Assembly: GCF_000472865.1 (NCBI RefSeq)
Contig: NZ_AXAP01000012.1
Coordinates: forward strand, 1 to 64,000
Direction: 5' to 3'
Source: Bradyrhizobium elkanii WSM2783
GTDB taxonomy: Bacteria; Pseudomonadota; Alphaproteobacteria; Rhizobiales; Xanthobacteraceae
DNA length: 64,000 nucleotides
Part shown: positions 63,765-64,000 of the stretch, in pieces
Position numbering within the stretch: position 1 is the first letter of the stretch
Layout: the number at the start of each line of letters is the position of its first letter
Made by a program: the position numbers and the translations under genes
The notes under the pieces: generated by a model
What the model saw: the letters and a program-made list of their open reading frames with translations, nothing else
Told to the model about the DNA's origin: nothing
The model's database searches: none

Positions 63765-64000
63765 TCAATTGGCCGGACGCTTCGCCAGCACGAGGCCGAT
63801 GCCCAGCGCGACCATCGCAGCTCCCGATGCCTCTCGCAGGCGGCGAATCAACGCGGGACGTGCTGCTGCGCCTTGGCGGATGCGACTCGCGGCGAAGGCG
63901 ACCACGATGTCGGCGAGGGTGTTGAGCGCGACCGACACGAAGCCAAGCATCACGAACTGCAAAGCGACGTGGCCTGCGGTCGGGGTCACGAATTGCGGAA
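63765..64000 (-). CDS. LysE family exporter, C-terminal part (cut by window edge)
   Basis: The frame enters from the right edge and ends at 63765. It reads TPTAGHVALQFVMLGFVSVA, then LNTLADIVVAFAASRIRQ and ALIRRLREASGAAMVALGIG, which matches the last third of LysE/RhtB amino-acid exporters (GHVALQ..VLG...VALNT..D..VA..A). The N-terminal half lies outside the window. Substrate unknown. Confidence 0.8.
   Translation of the reverse strand, partial: PQFVTPTAGHVALQFVMLGFVSVALNTLADIVVAFAASRIRQGAAARPALIRRLREASGAAMVALGIGLVLAKRPAN

Overview
The window looks like a chromosomal segment from a Bradyrhizobium-type alphaproteobacterium (Nitrobacteraceae). The grounds are a uniformly high GC content, a GapR/DUF2312 gene, a DUF1036-pyruvate kinase pair, alphaproteobacterial tol-pal and ruv clusters, and many palindromic intergenic repeats of kinds I remember from Bradyrhizobium genomes. 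That last point is memory, not a search. No rRNA, tRNA or CRISPR array was recognised.

Layout. 0-4.4 kb: an IS4-type transposase end, gapR, DUF1244, DUF1036-pyk and a TetR gene. 4.5-11.9 kb: nrdA-nrdB (minus strand) and metE (plus strand) diverge from a control region that holds two back-to-back cobalamin riboswitches. Both transcripts encode B12-independent enzymes. NrdB has Phe where the radical Tyr should be, as in chlamydial class Ic enzymes. 12-24.4 kb, all minus strand: tolQ-tolR-tolA-tolB, a GGDEF-EAL membrane protein, a FeeM/LuxI-like acyl-amino-acid synthase, pal-cpoB-tilS and ftsH. 24.4-25.8 kb: 1.3 kb without genes, made of repeats including a structured element of about 0.5 kb.

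25.8-38 kb: an accessory metabolic and stress region. It holds a tartrate/malate dehydrogenase, a BASS-type transporter, a DUF2852 gene next to a TetR gene (with matching operators), three YciI-like genes, NTF2-GST, an SDR, a histidine phosphatase, a VOC protein, an ECF42-like sigma factor coupled to a DGPF/YciI gene, and a GhrA-type reductase. 38-41.4 kb: small orphan genes, a cold-shock gene and an IS1182-like transposase remnant. 41.8-48.7 kb: an amine oxidase, a sulfatase, an exported nucleosidase-like protein, an MddA-like methyltransferase, and a TetR/GST pair.

48.8-53.8 kb, minus strand: yebC-ruvC-ruvA-ruvB-phosphoesterase-ybgC. In many alphaproteobacteria ruvCAB-ybgC runs straight into tolQRAB-pal, so the 24.4-48.7 kb block appears to interrupt that order here. 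54-64 kb: a soluble chemoreceptor with a PilZ-like domain, a Tat-exported molybdenum hydroxylase with a triheme cytochrome c, a Tat-tagged amidohydrolase, a polytopic membrane protein and the end of a LysE-type exporter gene.
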